Below are positions 61,029-64,000 of a stretch of 64,000 bases of DNA, one piece after another. Both the position numbers and the translations under genes were made by a program. The stretch is from Monomorium pharaonis (taxonomy: Eukaryota > Arthropoda > Insecta > Hymenoptera > Formicidae): NCBI RefSeq assembly GCF_013373865.1, contig NC_050473.1, positions 17,523,597-17,587,596 on the forward strand, given 5' to 3'. The notes under the pieces were generated by a model. The model ran no database searches. It worked only from the letters and a program-made list of their open reading frames with translations, and was not told where the DNA came from. The first letter of the stretch is position 1; each line of letters opens with the position of its first letter.

Positions 61029-64000
61029 ATTCAAGGTATAGCGCAATTGCTAAGATATGATGATAATTTGAAATAGTAGGATGCTTGATAAAACGACATA
61101 AATTTTTAGACTTTTGTTTTTTTTTCATTATAGTTAAATTTTGTTATAAAATCATATTCCATTATGAAATATGTAAACTGGGAACTAACATAGGTTTTTT
61201 AACATGCAGCAAAATAAAGTTTTTGCACATCACCAAGTTTTGTAAATTAGCAAGATATTTATTCGATTTGTAGATTAATTAATGAATAGCTATAAATGTT
61301 GAGTCAATTTTTATAAATTTTACTAGAAATATAAAATGCAAATTAAATTATACATGTGCATTTTCGAATATAAAATAATAAAAAATAAATTAATGGTACG
61401 TTTTACCAATCCATCTTAAATGGGAGTAATGATATACGAGAAATCTAGTATACACATGTCAAGGATACTGCAAGAAGGAGCAAGATTATACAATGCAATG
61501 GTTTCATTAACATAATTAGAGCATACATAGACTTGAGTTCAACGAATTCTAGCAAATTTATAAATAGAATCTATTAGCAGACATATACTCGGAAAGATAA
61601 GAATGCACACCGCAATCTTTAAGATACATCTCCTGCGGTTATGAGCAATCATGAATTATGCATATAGTATTTCTGAAAATTATTACCATTTCTGCGTTCA
61701 TTATACGACACCTGTTCCAACCGCAGAAGAGATTTTCTAGTATGATTGATCCTTGAGAGACAATGATTTCAGCATTTTTTCCAGCTCCACACATGCATTT
61801 TAATTTGAGAAAATGAGTTACAGTCCTTGATGGAAAATTATTTTTATCTATTTTCAATTATTTTCATCTATTTGTTCGCTTACTGGTTATGCGACATATT
61901 TTCCGACATATATCGTTATCTATATCTCATGTCATGTTCTGCTACAGGTCATATATTATATAAAGCATGCAAAGCACGTTACTATTACCGCATTTTCATT
62001 TTCAACTAATGCTCCTTGGGGGATAGTCGCCTGGAGTAAAATAAATAATCTGACTAGACCACACGCAATTTTAAAATATTCCGTGCTGGGGCAATAGTTT
62101 GTCCAGCGTAAACACCTGTGAATTAGAACTGAAAGGTGAATTTTAACGATAGTTATTTGTCGTTAAAAGCTGGGTATATTTTTAATTTGTCAAGAAAATT
62201 GTGTTTATTAGTAGAATTGATAAATATAAACTTACATGAATTTTATATAACTAGAATAATTGTAAGAAAAAAGCTGTTAATTCGAGCAAATTTCATTTTC
62301 AATTCGATTAAATAGTAAATCTTCAATAGTATCCTATGCGTTTAACTTAAATACATAAATGAACTGAAGAAACTTTATTATGTTTAGTCAAATTAATCAC
62401 TTTTTTCTCAGTGGTTCTTTCGACACATCGAAATATTTTCTTGGAACAAGAACCGTGATAAAAGCGAACCAGTTAGAAGACGTAGGAAGGTGAGCGGGAT
62501 ACTTCCCGTTCTTCTCGAACACGGAAAAGATGCATTGCCTTCGGTGCTTTTCGGCACGTAGGCTTGCGGTCGCGTCGTGGACTAATCAAGTACACTTCTA
62601 TATCTTTATTTTTGCAATCTCAGCAGATTGACGTATACAGTACGTTCGAGCGTGTAAAAAGTATCCTTTGGCTCTCGCCGAAAGAGACACCTTCAAGCGC
62701 TTTCTTATTCTTATAAGCGGCTTCTCTTGGACAAGCCTTTAGAGCGATTTTTTTGTATAGCACACCTTTTCAGCATGATCTATTTATCTTTCTTTTGCTC
62801 TGCAAGTAATCGTAGCGTGAAAGGGAGACCAATGGCCAAGCGCTAAATCTACAATCTCGTTATTATGATTGTTCTATTTTCTTTCTACACACAGTATTAT
62901 GCAGTCAGTAATGTCAACACTTTGAATTCTTTTCTGTTCTTTTGTTCATATCCGTACAAATTGTGCATTTTGTTAACATGTTAATAGCTTTTTCCTACTT
63001 AAATATTCGCATGATTCTTGCATATTTTTAATTATTCTTTAATATTAGATTACTTAAAAAATTTTTTTTTATTTTAATGAAAAATTAATGACTTCTCCCG
63101 CAATCATGTGGAGTATATATTATATAATTTCATCGCCTTATTATCGTTACACTCACGATCGGAGCGTATGGGTATACGAGTCGTCTTTATTGTCTCGCGA
63201 GCGAAATGAATTCAATATCGAGATTCATCCTAATGATAATCGGTAACCACGAGGAATGGATCCCCCGGGTATGGCTCCATTACGGAAATTAATCGCTCCG
63301 CCGCGCCGGAGCGGACGGTGCAAATCGTTTCAGTAATCAGTAATCACGAAGATGCGGCCGGTGCTTGTCCTCTCTTTAGGCCTTCGTTCTCTCTTTCTCC
63401 CGTTTCTCCTGTATACGAAATCGCTCTTCGCTCTCCCTTTCGTTCTCCCGTCAGGAATACGCGTGTAGATCAGTGCCTCCCAACCTTTTTGCACGCGAGA
63501 TTTTCTTGCAGGTGGTCCATCGGAAGCGCATCTTGACACGTGACCCGCCACGTCGCATTACGTGCAGCGATGCGATTTTTATTAGTTCCGACCTTCGAAT
63601 GCAGGCATGTTCGTATTCGCTTCAATTAATTTCGCTTAAATTTAAATTAGTTAGGGTTATAATTTTGTTAGATGAAGAGTCCAGTCAGCTGACAACTAGA
63701 CTATACGGTATGTCTTGAAGTTGATATACGATAGTTTTTCTTTTATATTTGACATACACTTTATTAAATATAAAATATACCTACTTAGATTTCACTGAAA
63801 AATCGTGCTATCGTAGCAATAATTATAATAGAAATAATTTATTCGGGAGCATTGGCTTAGATCTATTCTCGCGTTCGATTCACGTACTGGCATTGTAATC
63901 GACAACGATACTCCAACGACACATTAACGATGTTTTAACGTACCGTGCTTTTGATCTTTCCGGGAGAGGAGAAGGGAATTTATTACTCACTTTAATAATC
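61029..64000. other. AT-rich noncoding sequence after the ratchet site
   Basis: AT-rich to about 62430, then mixed. MITE-A copy 5 is inside. No exon continuing the PH domain is found up to the window end. Confidence 0.5.
62260..62413. mobile_element. Foldback MITE-A, copy 5 (degenerate)
   Basis: TAAGAAAAAAGCTGTTAATTCGA on the left and CACTTTTTTCTCAGTG on the right match the family ends. The inner arms are worn and the copy is short (about 154 bp), so it is probably the oldest insertion. Confidence 0.6.

Larger units (their letters stand above)
36683..64000 (+). other. osp: Inferred downstream intron of outspread (first 27 kb)
   Basis: After the donor at 36683 I see no exon continuing the PH domain up to the end of the window, so the intron is at least 27 kb. 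The recursive splice site at 60933 is the kind of signal found in sense-strand introns over 20 kb, which supports one long intron here. It contains microsatellites, six small TIR elements (four foldback MITE-A copies, MITE-B and no hAT copy) and CpG-rich tracts. Confidence 0.55.

Noticed and set aside
1..64000. tRNA genes, rRNA, CRISPR arrays, bacterial operons
   Set aside because: I looked for T-loop GGTTCRANYCC boxes, rRNA blocks and regularly spaced repeats and saw none. The window is eukaryotic intron-like DNA.

Overview
The window looks like nuclear DNA from a hymenopteran insect, most likely an ant. Three things point there: an insect-type U2 snRNA gene, one exon that reads as the PH domain of the Outspread/MPRIP family, and a mosaic of CpG-rich and AT-rich noncoding DNA packed with CT/GA microsatellites and small DNA transposons. 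The species cannot be fixed from the sequence. No complete protein-coding gene is visible. Open frames of 60-275 codons occur on both strands, but they are low-complexity, Arg/Ser/Leu-rich, overlap each other and match no family I recognise, so I treat them as chance frames.

The one protein-coding piece I can defend is a 66-bp exon at 36617-36682 (+). It has a consensus branch point, acceptor and donor, and encodes 22 residues beginning RWQRRWFVLYDD, the first PH domain of Outspread (MPRIP in vertebrates). I infer that most or all of the window is intron of this very large gene: about 36 kb upstream of the exon and at least 27 kb downstream. Some 24 kb into the downstream intron, at 60921-60938, lies TTTCTGTTTCAG joined directly to GTAAGT. 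This is the signature of a recursive (ratchet) splice site, and Drosophila outspread is one of the genes in which recursive splicing was demonstrated. A second donor 79 nt further on outlines a possible recursive exon.

Nested antisense in the upstream intron is a U2 snRNA gene (31418-31603, minus) with its own promoter-like elements. It sits in AT-rich spacer full of TTTTGCAAAA palindromes and is followed by a tandem repeat with a unit of about 371 bp. Its first hairpin differs from the canonical U2 sequence as I remember it, by changes that keep the pairing.

Mobile elements are all small and non-autonomous: a complete Helitron (28010-28624); a Helitron 5' end running into a 10-bp minisatellite (25988-26277); a hAT-like element 125 bp upstream of the PH exon (35844-36492) and a truncated relative (33121-33394); five copies of a roughly 200-bp TA-targeting foldback MITE; a second TA-flanked foldback MITE (37985-38242); and a 296-bp element with perfect 12-bp inverted ends (15409-15704). 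The rest is unique intronic or intergenic sequence, with CpG-rich islands around 2.7-3.3, 11.5-12.3, 13.4-15.3 and 40-41.6 kb.
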